DNA of 64,000 nt, taken from contig NZ_JBGCCT010000018.1 in the NCBI RefSeq assembly GCF_041260665.1, positions 1-64,000 on the forward strand, written 5' to 3'. The notes under the pieces are model-generated. The model saw only the letters and a program-made list of their open reading frames with translations, was not told the origin of the DNA and did no database searches. A program made the translations under genes and the position numbers. Of this stretch, positions 35,182 through 43,607 are shown piece after piece; positions within the stretch are counted from its first letter, which is position 1; every line of letters starts with the position of its first letter. This stretch comes from Catenulispora sp. GP43. GTDB lineage: Bacteria > Actinomycetota > Actinomycetes > Streptomycetales > Catenulisporaceae.

Positions 35182-36411
35182 CTACGCCTCCCGCGGCCCC
35201 CACGCCACCGGCAGCGCGGTCAGAGCCCGCACCCGCGTCCCGACCGTCCACTGGAGCTCCTCGGCGGGCACGGTCAGCCGCAGCTCCGGGAACGCGCCGA
35301 ACAGCGTCGACAGCCCGATCCGCAGCTCCAGCCGCGCCAGCGGCGCCCCGGCGCAGAAGTGCGGGCCCTGACCGAAGGACATGTGCCGGCGGTCGGGCCG
35401 GTGGATGTCGAACGTGTGCGGCTCCGGGAAGCGGGCCGGGTCGAAGTTCGCCGCCGAGATCTGGCCGATGCACGCCTGGCCGGCCTCGACCGTCGTGCCC
35501 GAGGGCAGCACCGTGTCCTCGACGGCGACGCGCAGCAGCCCGCCGGTGGAGGTGGAGTCGTAGCGCAGGATCTCCTCCACCGCGTCGGCCCACAGCACCG
35601 GATCGGCGCGCAGCTCGGCCAGGACCTCGGGGTGCCGCAGCAGGGTCAGCGTGCCGCGGGCCAGCACCGTGGACGTGGTCTCATAGCCGCCGATGATCAG
35701 CGCGAACACCATGCTGACCAGCTCCTGCTCGGCCAGCCGGTCGCCGTCGTCGGCCCGGGCCCGGATCAGGTCGCCGACCAGGCCGGCCCCGGGATCGGCG
35801 AGCCGGCCGGCCACCAGGGCCCCGAGGTGCTCGCGGAACTCGGTGATCAGCGCCAGGCGCTCGTCCACCGGCATGCCGGTGTTGGCGATGACGGCGTTGG
35901 TCCAGCGCCGGAACTGCGGGATGTCGGCGCGCGCCACCCCCAGCAGCTCGCAGACCACCCGCACCGGCAGCTCCAGGCAGAACACGTCGGCCAGGTCGCC
36001 GGCCAGGTCGCCGGCCCGCATGCCGGCCACGACGTCCTCGGCGATCCGCCGGACCAGCGGCTCCCAGGCGGCGACCTTGCGCGGGGCCAGCGCCGGGCTG
36101 ATCAGGCCGCGCAGGCGGGTGTGCTGCGGCGGGTCCATCGCGGAGATCGAGTACTCGCCGTTGTGGTTGTCGCCGGCCACGAACTCCACCCCGACGTCCA
36201 GCGTCGCGCGCCGGGACAGCGCCCGGTGGACGAACTCCGCGTCCTGGTACGTGGTCGCGACGTTCACCACCGCGCCGCTCGGCGCGCGCAGCCGGGACAC
36301 CGGGCAGGCGGCGCGCAGCTCGTCGAAGGCCGGGGAGGGGCCGCCGAACAGTCCGGCGGAAAAGGGGAAATCGTCTATGTGTGTACTGTCTGCGGCGTCG
36401 GTCGAAGGCAT
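35182..36411 (-). CDS. Cytochrome P450 monooxygenase
   Basis: A 409-aa bacterial class I P450. The heme-thiolate loop is FGQGPHFCAGAPLARLE, the K-helix ExxR is EEILR, and the I-helix reads ALIIGGYETTSTV, so the oxygen-binding Thr is kept. The start is ATG 36411 with GGTGAT upstream, and ATG 36423 is an alternative. It is not part of an obvious biosynthetic cluster, and its ferredoxin partner is not in the window. ManC lies upstream on the same strand, about 40 bp away. Substrate unknown. Confidence 0.93.
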   Translation of the reverse strand: MPSTDAADSTHIDDFPFSAGLFGGPSPAFDELRAACPVSRLRAPSGAVVNVATTYQDAEFVHRALSRRATLDVGVEFVAGDNHNGEYSISAMDPPQHTRLRGLISPALAPRKVAAWEPLVRRIAEDVVAGMRAGDLAGDLADVFCLELPVRVVCELLGVARADIPQFRRWTNAVIANTGMPVDERLALITEFREHLGALVAGRLADPGAGLVGDLIRARADDGDRLAEQELVSMVFALIIGGYETTSTVLARGTLTLLRHPEVLAELRADPVLWADAVEEILRYDSTSTGGLLRVAVEDTVLPSGTTVEAGQACIGQISAANFDPARFPEPHTFDIHRPDRRHMSFGQGPHFCAGAPLARLELRIGLSTLFGAFPELRLTVPAEELQWTVGTRVRALTALPVAWGPREA

Positions 36412-36452
36412 GAGGATCACCATGACAAATCAGGACCCTGTTGGGTAGCCCT

Positions 36453-37532
36453 TCACACCCGCGCGTCGTGGCCGTCCGCCCGCAGCCCGTCCACGACCTG
36501 CTTCACCTCGTGCGCCCGATCGCGCGGGCACACCAGCAGCGCGTCCTCGGTGTCCACGACCACCACGTCGCGCAGGCCCACCACCGCCACCACCCGGCCG
36601 GTCGTGGACACCACCACCGAGTCCTCGACCCCGCGCAGCGTCGGGACCGCGGCGTCGGTGAGGACCACGTTGCCGTCGGCGTCGCCGTCCAGCGACTCCC
36701 CCAGCGAGTGGAAGTCGCCGATGTCGCTCCAGGGGAAGTCGGCCGGGACGGTGGCCACCCGGCCGGCCGCGGCGGCGCCCTCCATCACGCCGTAGTCCAC
36801 CGAGATCTTCTCCAGGTCGTCCCACACGCCGCCGAACACGGTCTCGTGATCCGGGCCGTCCCAGGCCTCGACGATGGCGTCGATGCCGGCCCGCAGCCGC
36901 GGACGCTGCCGCTCCAGCTCGGCCAGGAAGGCCCGGACCTGGAAGACGAACATCCCGGCGTTCCACAGGTAGTCCCCCGACGCCAGGTAGCCGGCGGCGA
37001 CCTCGGCCGAGGGCTTCTCGCGGAACTCCGCGACCCGGTGCACGCCGGGCGAGAGCGGCTCGGCCAGGCGCAGGTAGCCGAAGCCGGTCTCGGCGCGCGT
37101 CGGCCGGATCCCCACGGTCACCAGCGCCCCGGTCCCGGCCGCGGCGGCGGCCAGCCGGATCAGCTCCTCGAACCGCTCCTGCCGCCCTATGAGGTGGTCG
37201 GCGGAGTACACGGCCACCACCGCGTCCGGATCGCGCCGGGCGATCACCGCGGCGGCCAGCGCGATCGCCGCCAGCGAGTCCCGCGGCGCCGGCTCCACCA
37301 GGATGTTGTCCTCGGGCACCGCCGGCAGCTGGCGGGCCACCGCCGCGGCGTGCGCGACACCGGTCACGACGTACACCTGGTCCGGCTGCGACAACGCGGA
37401 CACCCGGGCCGCGGTCGCCTGCAGCAGTGTCTGTTCGGTTCCGCCGAGACGGTGCAGGAACTTCGGATTCGCGGCCCGGGACAGGGGCCACAACCGGGTT
37501 CCGCTGCCGCCGGCCAGGATCATCGAGTACAC
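36453..37532 (-). CDS. manC: Mannose-1-phosphate guanylyltransferase
   Basis: A 359-aa nucleotidyltransferase forming GDP-mannose from GTP and mannose-1-phosphate. The signature LAGGSGTRLWPLSR with PKF a few residues on, SADHLIG (metal-binding Asp), GFGYLRL and FREKPS are the standard motifs. The single-domain length means no fused isomerase. GTG 37532 is preceded by GGAAGGTG at 8 nt. GDP-mannose feeds protein mannosylation and phosphatidylinositol mannosides in actinobacteria. Confidence 0.93.
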   Translation of the reverse strand: MYSMILAGGSGTRLWPLSRAANPKFLHRLGGTEQTLLQATAARVSALSQPDQVYVVTGVAHAAAVARQLPAVPEDNILVEPAPRDSLAAIALAAAVIARRDPDAVVAVYSADHLIGRQERFEELIRLAAAAAGTGALVTVGIRPTRAETGFGYLRLAEPLSPGVHRVAEFREKPSAEVAAGYLASGDYLWNAGMFVFQVRAFLAELERQRPRLRAGIDAIVEAWDGPDHETVFGGVWDDLEKISVDYGVMEGAAAAGRVATVPADFPWSDIGDFHSLGESLDGDADGNVVLTDAAVPTLRGVEDSVVVSTTGRVVAVVGLRDVVVVDTEDALLVCPRDRAHEVKQVVDGLRADGHDARV

Positions 37533-37672
37533 GCGAGGACACCTTCCGAGGAGGGGGACGGGTTCCGAGGAGGGGACAAGCTCCCTGATACATTCCCCGG
37601 TCTTCCGACCGGCGCACCCCGGATCGTCCGCTGTGCCTCCTATGGCAGGATTCCGCGGTACTCGATCGACAT

Positions 37673-38023
37673 TCAGCCCTCGAACACGTAGCGGCCGCCG
37701 GCATCGCGCCGCAGCTCGACGGTGCCGGTGACGGCGTCGACGTTCAGCGGCCCGTAGATGTGCGGGAACGGCTCGGCCGCGCCGGGCACCGGGTCGTACT
37801 TCAGCGGCGCGGTCAGCCGCTCGGGGTCGATGACCAGCAGCACCAGGTCCTCGGCGGCCACGTCGGCGTAGTACCTGTTCGCGACGCCCTCGACCTGGCC
37901 GGCGGTGGAGGCGTGGATGAAGCCCTCCTGCTCGACGGTCACGCCGCGGGTGGAGACGTGGTACTGCCCGGCAGCCTGGGCGTCGGCCCAGTCGGTGCGC
38001 AGGGCGATGTGGTAGATCGTCAT
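37673..38023 (-). CDS. DUF952 family protein
   Basis: A 116-aa protein. MTIYHIALRTDW, a GFIHASTAGQVEGVANRYYAD segment, DPERLTAPLKYDPVP and FPHIYGPLNVDAV are the conserved blocks of DUF952. The fold resembles ADP-ribosyltransferase-like proteins but the activity is undefined. The start at 38023 is fixed by homology, although GGAG is very close. Confidence 0.88.
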   Translation of the reverse strand: MTIYHIALRTDWADAQAAGQYHVSTRGVTVEQEGFIHASTAGQVEGVANRYYADVAAEDLVLLVIDPERLTAPLKYDPVPGAAEPFPHIYGPLNVDAVTGTVELRRDAGGRYVFEG

Positions 38024-38179
38024 GCTCCAGTCTGGCCCGAGCCGACCGCCGGTGTCACAGCCTGGTCGTGTCACAGCTTGGTCGTGTCACAGCCCCATCG
38101 TGTCGCGGCACCATTGGCCGCCCGGACTAGGCCTGCCGACCGATGCGGCCGGCGGCCGGCGATGGCTAGCCTGACCGAC

Positions 38180-39364
38180 GTGAACGTTCTGGCGCCCCTT
38201 CTCCGTGGCCTCCGACAGCTCGCCGCGTGGCGGGTGCCGGCCGCCTGGTTCGACACGTTCGTCCGGGGCGGGGCGATCCTGTTCGCGGGGATGGTGTTCG
38301 ACACCATGCCCAGCGGCCCCCAGCCGCTGTTCTTCGGCCCGGTCACCGTGCACTTCGGGGGTGTGCAGCGGATGGAGCTCGCTGTGCTGTCGGCCGTGCC
38401 GATCCTGGTGTGCCGCCGCCGGCCGATGACCGCGCTGGCCGGGGTGTTGGCCGGGGCGGTGGTGCTCGCGGCGGTCGGCGAGGCCAGTGCCATGTCGGTG
38501 CTCGGCGCGACCGTGCTGGTCGCCGTCGTCGCCGCCGCCCGGCCGCGGTGGGTCGGGGTGGCGGCCGCGGTCGGGACGTTCGCGGCCTGGGCGCTGCTGA
38601 AGGAGGCGACCACGCCGTCCGGGACCACCCCCTACGGCCGGCTCGGCAACGCCTTGCTGCTGGTGGCCGTCGCGTTCACCGGCGGGGTGCTGGTCCGGGA
38701 GCGGCGCGAGCACGGCAGGGCCCTGCGGGAGCAGGTCGCGACCAGCGCCGTGACCGCCGAGCGGCTGCGGATCGCCCGCGAGCTGCACGACATGGTGGCG
38801 CACAGCATCGGGATCGTGGCGATCCAGGCCGGGGCGGCCAAGCGCTGCATCCAGACGCAGCCGGTGCTGGCCGCGCAGGCGCTGGACGTCATCGAGACCA
38901 CCAGCCGCGAGACTCTGACCGGGCTGCGGCACATGCTGGTCGCGCTGCGCAAGGCCGAGGCCGACCGCGACGGCCTGGCGCCGACGCCGGGGCTGGACGA
39001 CCTGCCGGCGCTGGCCGACAACGCCGCGAAGGCCGGGGTCGCGGTCCAGATGCGCTTCGACGGCGAGCGCCGGGTGCTGCCGGCGGAGGTGGATCTGTCG
39101 GTGTATCGGATCGTGCAGGAGTCGGTGACGAACGTGGTGCGGCACGCCGGCACCCGGCGGTGCCGGGTGGCGATCGCGTTCCAGCCGCGGGACGTGGTGA
39201 TCGAGGTGACCGACCAGGGCCGCGGCGCGCTCGCCGAGGCCCCGCGGGCCGGCGGGTTCGGGCTGGCCGGGATGCGCGAGCGGGTGTCGCTGCTGCACGG
39301 GTCCTTCGACGCCGGGCCGCTGCCGGAGGGCGGGTTCCGGGTGCGGGCGCGGATCCCGGCATGA
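38180..39364 (+). CDS. NarL-type two-component sensor histidine kinase
   Basis: A 394-aa membrane kinase. Four to five hydrophobic segments fill residues 25-175, without a large extracellular sensor. The HisKA_3 dimerisation box has the phospho-acceptor His in IARELHDMVAHSIG, and the HATPase domain has ESVTNVVRHAG and GGFGLAGMRERV. The GTG at 38180 follows TAGCCT by 8 nt, which fits a leaderless start. ATG 38162 is an alternative. The response regulator gene overlaps its stop by ATGA. Signal unknown. Confidence 0.9.
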   Translation: MNVLAPLLRGLRQLAAWRVPAAWFDTFVRGGAILFAGMVFDTMPSGPQPLFFGPVTVHFGGVQRMELAVLSAVPILVCRRRPMTALAGVLAGAVVLAAVGEASAMSVLGATVLVAVVAAARPRWVGVAAAVGTFAAWALLKEATTPSGTTPYGRLGNALLLVAVAFTGGVLVRERREHGRALREQVATSAVTAERLRIARELHDMVAHSIGIVAIQAGAAKRCIQTQPVLAAQALDVIETTSRETLTGLRHMLVALRKAEADRDGLAPTPGLDDLPALADNAAKAGVAVQMRFDGERRVLPAEVDLSVYRIVQESVTNVVRHAGTRRCRVAIAFQPRDVVIEVTDQGRGALAEAPRAGGFGLAGMRERVSLLHGSFDAGPLPEGGFRVRARIPA

Positions 39365-40110
39365 CCGGCACGCCCACCGGCACCCACACCGGCTCCGGCA
39401 CCGGCACCGCCGGCGCGATCAGGGTCCTGCTCGCCGACGACCAGCCGCTGATCCGCGCCGGGCTGGTGATGGTGATCACCGACGCCCCGGACATCGAGGT
39501 GGTCGGCCAGGCCGGCAGCGGCGCCGAGGCCCTGCGCCTGGTGCACGACCTGCGCCCGGACGTGGTGGTGATGGACATCCGGATGCCCGGCCTGGACGGC
39601 ATCGCGGCCACCGCCCGCATCAGGGCCGAGGCACCGGCGACCAAGGTGCTGATGCTCACCACGTTCGACGACGACGAGAACGTCTACGGCGCGCTGCGCG
39701 CCGGGGCCAGCGGCTTCCTGCTCAAGGACATGGCCCTGGACGACATCCTGGCCGCGGTGCGGGTGGTGGCCGCCGGCGACGCGCTGATCGCGCCGAGCGT
39801 GACCCGGCGCCTGATCGCGGACTTCGCCGACCGGGGCGGTGCGCCGGAGCGGGAGCGGCGAGCCGACCGGGACCCGCGCGCCGACCGACGGCCGCACCCG
39901 GACCGCGCCCTGCCAGCCGGCATCACAGAGCGCGAACACGAAGTCCTGACCCTGGTCGCCCGCGGCCTGGCCAACAGCGAGATCGCCGCCGAGCTGGTGA
40001 TCAGCGTGGCCACGGCCAAGACGCACGTCGCGAACCTGTTGACCAAGCTGGCCGCGCGCGACCGGATCCAGCTGGTCATCCTGGCCTACGAGGCCGGGAT
40101 CACCGGCTAG
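39361..40110 (+). CDS. LuxR/NarL-family response regulator
   Basis: A 249-aa regulator. The receiver domain has LLADDQPLIRAGL, phospho-acceptor Asp in VVVMDIRMPGLDG, switch Thr in LMLTTFDD and Lys in FLLKDM. A charged Arg/Asp/Pro linker (about residues 155-190) joins the LuxR helix-turn-helix ITEREHEVLTLVARGLANSEIA / TAKTHVANLLTKL. ATG overlaps the kinase stop (ATGA), so both proteins are made in step. Targets unknown. Confidence 0.94.
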   Translation: MTGTPTGTHTGSGTGTAGAIRVLLADDQPLIRAGLVMVITDAPDIEVVGQAGSGAEALRLVHDLRPDVVVMDIRMPGLDGIAATARIRAEAPATKVLMLTTFDDDENVYGALRAGASGFLLKDMALDDILAAVRVVAAGDALIAPSVTRRLIADFADRGGAPERERRADRDPRADRRPHPDRALPAGITEREHEVLTLVARGLANSEIAAELVISVATAKTHVANLLTKLAARDRIQLVILAYEAGITG

Positions 40111-40199
40111 CTGTCGCGCCCGACAGAACTGTCGGGCACCCGCCACAAACATCCCGCAACGGGTTGTCCGACGGGCGGACACCTGAAAGCATTCCGCGC

Positions 40200-41090
40200 A
40201 TGGAGATCAGTGAGTCACCGCTGGCCGAGGCCGGCCGGCGTTTCTTCAGCCCGGAGAACGCCAAGACGTGGATCGAGCTGTTGCGCCCGGGGTTCCACCT
40301 GCGCGAGCAGAACGAAGGTGAGCCGCTGGTCGGCTATCTCGGCGGGGAGCCGCTGCTGCCGGCCGACGTCGAGTGGCCGCAGTGGGAGGGCCACGGGCCG
40401 CTGTCGTTCGTGGCGGCAGTGGACTGCGACGAGTTCCCGGTGGCGGAACTGGACATCCCCGTGCCGGACTCCGGCATGCTGTTCTTCTTCTACTTCAACG
40501 GCATCGGCGAGGACGCCGTGCAGTACCTGGACCCGGACAGCGTCAAGGGCGGCACCCGGGTGATCTACGTGCCCGAGGGCACCGAGAACGTGGCCCCGCG
40601 CTCGGCGCCGGAGGGCCTGGAGGCCTTCCCGCGGGTGATGCTCACCGGCGAGTTGATAGCGACCGCCCCCGACAACGAGAACGCTGCCCTGGTCGCGGCG
40701 TTCGGCGGGCCGGGCGAGGACCCGGCCGCCGACGACGACTACACCGAGTACCCGACGGTCGGCGACGACGACGGCGACGGCTTCTACGACGCCCTGACCA
40801 CCTTCCGCCGCGACCACTCCCCGCACCACCGCGTCGGCGGCTACGCCCTGCCCAAGGCCGGCTCGGTCACCAAGGAGGTCGCACACGTCCTGGCCCCCGG
40901 CGACGACGAGGCCGCCAAGGCCGCCCGCAAGGAGCTGCTGCCCGAGCTGGTGATGCTGCTGCAGGTCGACAGCGACGGCCGCGCGGCCATGGAGTGGGGC
41001 GACACCGGCCGGCTGTACTGGATGATCCGCCGCGAGGACCTGGCCGCCCGCGCCTTCGACAAAGCCACGTTCACCTGGCAGAGCGAGTAG
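40200..41090 (+). CDS. DUF1963 (YwqG-like) protein
   Basis: A 296-aa acidic cytoplasmic protein. GYLGGEPLLPADVEWPQWEGHGPLSFVAAVDC, followed by LFFFYFNG and late blocks KAARKELLPELVMLLQVDSD and MEWGDTGRLYWMIRREDL, are the conserved parts of DUF1963 proteins. Function unknown. No ribosome site is clear before ATG 40200. A strong terminator hairpin follows the gene. Confidence 0.85.
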   Translation: MEISESPLAEAGRRFFSPENAKTWIELLRPGFHLREQNEGEPLVGYLGGEPLLPADVEWPQWEGHGPLSFVAAVDCDEFPVAELDIPVPDSGMLFFFYFNGIGEDAVQYLDPDSVKGGTRVIYVPEGTENVAPRSAPEGLEAFPRVMLTGELIATAPDNENAALVAAFGGPGEDPAADDDYTEYPTVGDDDGDGFYDALTTFRRDHSPHHRVGGYALPKAGSVTKEVAHVLAPGDDEAAKAARKELLPELVMLLQVDSDGRAAMEWGDTGRLYWMIRREDLAARAFDKATFTWQSE

Positions 41091-41127
41091 CGATCGACCG
41101 CCGGCGCGCGCGCCGGTCCGCACCCGT

Positions 41128-41160
41128 GAGCGGCGCCGTCCTCGATGGACGGCGCCGCTC
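41128..41160. terminator. 14-bp perfect stem terminator after DUF1963 gene
   Basis: GAGCGGCGCCGTCC (41128-41141) and its exact complement (41147-41160) enclose a 5-nt loop. There is no U-tract, as is common in high-GC actinobacteria. A second short palindrome CCGGCGCGCGCGCCGG lies at 41101-41116. Together they separate the DUF1963 gene from the GH54 gene. Confidence 0.8.
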
Positions 41161-41222
41161 GCGTTGTCTCAGAACTCTGAATCGCATTGCCCAGTGAATC
41201 AGGGTCGTGAGACGCTGCCGTA

Positions 41223-43517
41223 ATGATCATTACATCTGCACATCCGCCGCGGCGTGCCCTGCCACATCGGCTGCCGGCCCTGCTCGGCGCACTCCTCATC
41301 GCCCTCACGGCCCTCACGGCGCTCATCGCCGCACCGACCGCCGCCCGGGCCGACTCCTCGCTGCCCTGCGACATCTACGGCGCGGCCGGAACCCCGTGCG
41401 TGGCGGCGCACAGCAGCGTGCGCGCACTGATATCCGGATACAACGGCCCCCTCTACCAGGTCAGAAGGAACACCAACGGCGCGACGCAGGACATCGGCCT
41501 GCTGTCCCCCGGCGGCTATGTCAACGCGGCCGAGCAAGACGCCTTCTGCGGCGCCGTGAGCTGCACCATCACGAAGATCTACGACCAGACCTCCCGCCAC
41601 AACGACCTGTCGCTGGCCCCGGCAGGGACGCAGGAGGGCGTCGGCGCCAGCCACGGCGCCGACGCCAACACGCTGGCCATCACCGTGGCCGGGCACAAGG
41701 CATACGGGATCTGGATCACGCAGGGCTCCGGTTACCGCTTCACCGGCGCGGCCAACGGCGTGGCGGTGAACGGGCAGCCCGAGGGCGTTTACATGGTGGC
41801 CAGTGGGACGCACACCGCTAATACATGCTGTTTTGACTACGGCAACGCCGAGGCGGCGCCCGCGGACACGGGCAACGGCCACATGGACGCGGTCAGCATC
41901 GCCACCACGTGCTTCTTCTCCGTCATCGCCCCGTGCACCGGCCAGGGTCCCTGGGTCGAGGCCGACATGGAGAACGGGATGTTCCTGGGCGACAACGGCG
42001 CCAACGCCGCCAACACCGGCAATGCCAGCTCCTATGTCACGGCGATGCTCAAGAACAACGGGCAGACCACATACGCGCTGAAGGGAGGAAACGCCCAAGG
42101 CGGCGGCCTGACGACCTACTACAACGGGAACCTTCCAGTGCCGGTCCTCCAGGAACAAATGGGCAAAGGCGTCTACCAGCCCATGAGCCAGGAAGGCGGC
42201 ATCATCCTGGGCATCGGCGGCGACAACAGCGACTACTCCACGGGCACGTTCTTCGAGGGCGTGATGACCGCCGGCTACCCGACCGACGCGGCCGACAACG
42301 CCGTCCAGGCGAACATCACCTCCGTCGGGTACTCGGGACAGACCGCCATCCCGAACAACCCGCACAGCATCCAGTCCGGCGCGACCGCGACGATCCTGGA
42401 CCACAACGGCGCCACGGTCACCTACGCCCTGGGCGCCGACGGCAACATCGACGAGAACTACCAGACCGTCCCCGGTGGCGGCGGCTGGAAGGGCTGGGAG
42501 CTCTACCTCAACCAGCCGAACGGCCCGCTCGCCCCCTTCGTCAGCGCACCCAGCGTGTTCGTGGACAGCGCCGGCCATACGGTCGTGACCGCCATCGACA
42601 CCACCGGCAATGTCGAAGAGGACTACCAGACGGTTCCCGCGGCCGCACCGTGGTCCGGCTGGCATTACTACAACCACTCCGCGCTGCCGGCCGGCGTCAG
42701 GTTCATCGGCACGCCGTACGCCACCCACGACGCGAGCGGAGTCAACGTCACCTACGCCACCGGGACCGACGGCAACGTCTACGAGGACTTCTTCACCCGG
42801 TCGAAGGGCACCTGGTCGGGCTGGGAGACCGCCCTCACCGACGCCGACCGCGCCCACGAATGGGAGATCGTCAGCCCTCCGAGCGTGTTCGTCGACGGCA
42901 CGGGCCATGTGGTCGTGACGGCCATCGACAGCTCGGGGAACGTGCTCGAGAACTACCAAGTCAACCCCGGTACGGCGCCGTGGTCCGGCTGGCACACCTA
43001 CAACAACTCCCCGCTCCCGGCCGGCGTCAGGTTCATCGGCACGCCGTTCTCCACCCACGACGACAACAACGTCAACGTCACCTGGGTGACCGGGACCGAC
43101 GGCAACGTCTACGAGGACTTCTTCACCCGGGCCACCGGCAACTGGTCGGGCTGGGAACTCAACCTCAACCTGGGCCGCGGCGGCGAATCCTTCGTCAGCT
43201 CACCCAGCGGCTTCGCGGACTCGGTCGGCAAGATGGTCGTGACCGCCCTGGACTCCAGCGGCAACTTGCAGGAGACGTACCAGCAGAGCCCGCGCGCCGC
43301 ACCGTGGACCGGCTGGCACACCTACACCAACTCCCCGATGCCGGCCGGCGTCACGTTCATGGGGATGCCGAACTCCTTGAAGGACAAGAACGGCACGAAC
43401 GTCACCTACGTGCTGGGCTCTGACGGCAAGGAATACGAGAACTACCTGGTCAACCACACCTGGTTCGGCTGGGAGCTGGCGCTCGGGACGCCGCCGGTGT
43501 TCCTCGGCCAGATGTAG
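41223..43517 (+). CDS. Secreted GH54 alpha-L-arabinofuranosidase with C-terminal propeller-like repeats
   Basis: A 764-aa exoenzyme. A signal peptide ending near AARA is followed by the GH54 catalytic domain (about residues 45-365): LPCDIYGAAGTPCVAAHSSVRAL, CTITKIYDQTSRHNDL, HTANTCCFDYGNAE, the nucleophile Glu in VEADMENGMF (about 250) and the acid Asp in ILGIGGDNSD (about 333). The fungal CBM42 is replaced by about 380 residues of four to five repeats (GADGNIDENYQTVP, GWKGWELYLN, VFVDSAGHTVVTAIDTTGNV), which look like a PLL/tectonin-type beta propeller that may bind sugars. It should release arabinose from arabinan or arabinoxylan. Confidence 0.88.
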   Translation: MIITSAHPPRRALPHRLPALLGALLIALTALTALIAAPTAARADSSLPCDIYGAAGTPCVAAHSSVRALISGYNGPLYQVRRNTNGATQDIGLLSPGGYVNAAEQDAFCGAVSCTITKIYDQTSRHNDLSLAPAGTQEGVGASHGADANTLAITVAGHKAYGIWITQGSGYRFTGAANGVAVNGQPEGVYMVASGTHTANTCCFDYGNAEAAPADTGNGHMDAVSIATTCFFSVIAPCTGQGPWVEADMENGMFLGDNGANAANTGNASSYVTAMLKNNGQTTYALKGGNAQGGGLTTYYNGNLPVPVLQEQMGKGVYQPMSQEGGIILGIGGDNSDYSTGTFFEGVMTAGYPTDAADNAVQANITSVGYSGQTAIPNNPHSIQSGATATILDHNGATVTYALGADGNIDENYQTVPGGGGWKGWELYLNQPNGPLAPFVSAPSVFVDSAGHTVVTAIDTTGNVEEDYQTVPAAAPWSGWHYYNHSALPAGVRFIGTPYATHDASGVNVTYATGTDGNVYEDFFTRSKGTWSGWETALTDADRAHEWEIVSPPSVFVDGTGHVVVTAIDSSGNVLENYQVNPGTAPWSGWHTYNNSPLPAGVRFIGTPFSTHDDNNVNVTWVTGTDGNVYEDFFTRATGNWSGWELNLNLGRGGESFVSSPSGFADSVGKMVVTALDSSGNLQETYQQSPRAAPWTGWHTYTNSPMPAGVTFMGMPNSLKDKNGTNVTYVLGSDGKEYENYLVNHTWFGWELALGTPPVFLGQM

Positions 43518-43538
43518 CACACCGCCGGCATAACCGGT

Positions 43539-43607
43539 TGCGGGAGACGGGGGGGCGGCTGCGGGAGACGGGGGGCGGCGGACCTCGTCCCTAGTCCCCC
43601 GTCTCCC
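43539..43607. terminator. Direct repeat plus shared 12-bp stem between convergent genes
   Basis: GGGAGACGGGGG occurs twice (43542-43553 and 43563-43574) as part of a 20-bp tandem duplication. Its exact complement CCCCCGTCTCCC lies at 43596-43607, inside the last codons of the DUF2254 gene. Either left copy can pair with the right arm, so two alternative hairpins are possible. This is a likely bidirectional terminator for the GH54 and DUF2254 genes. Confidence 0.7.
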
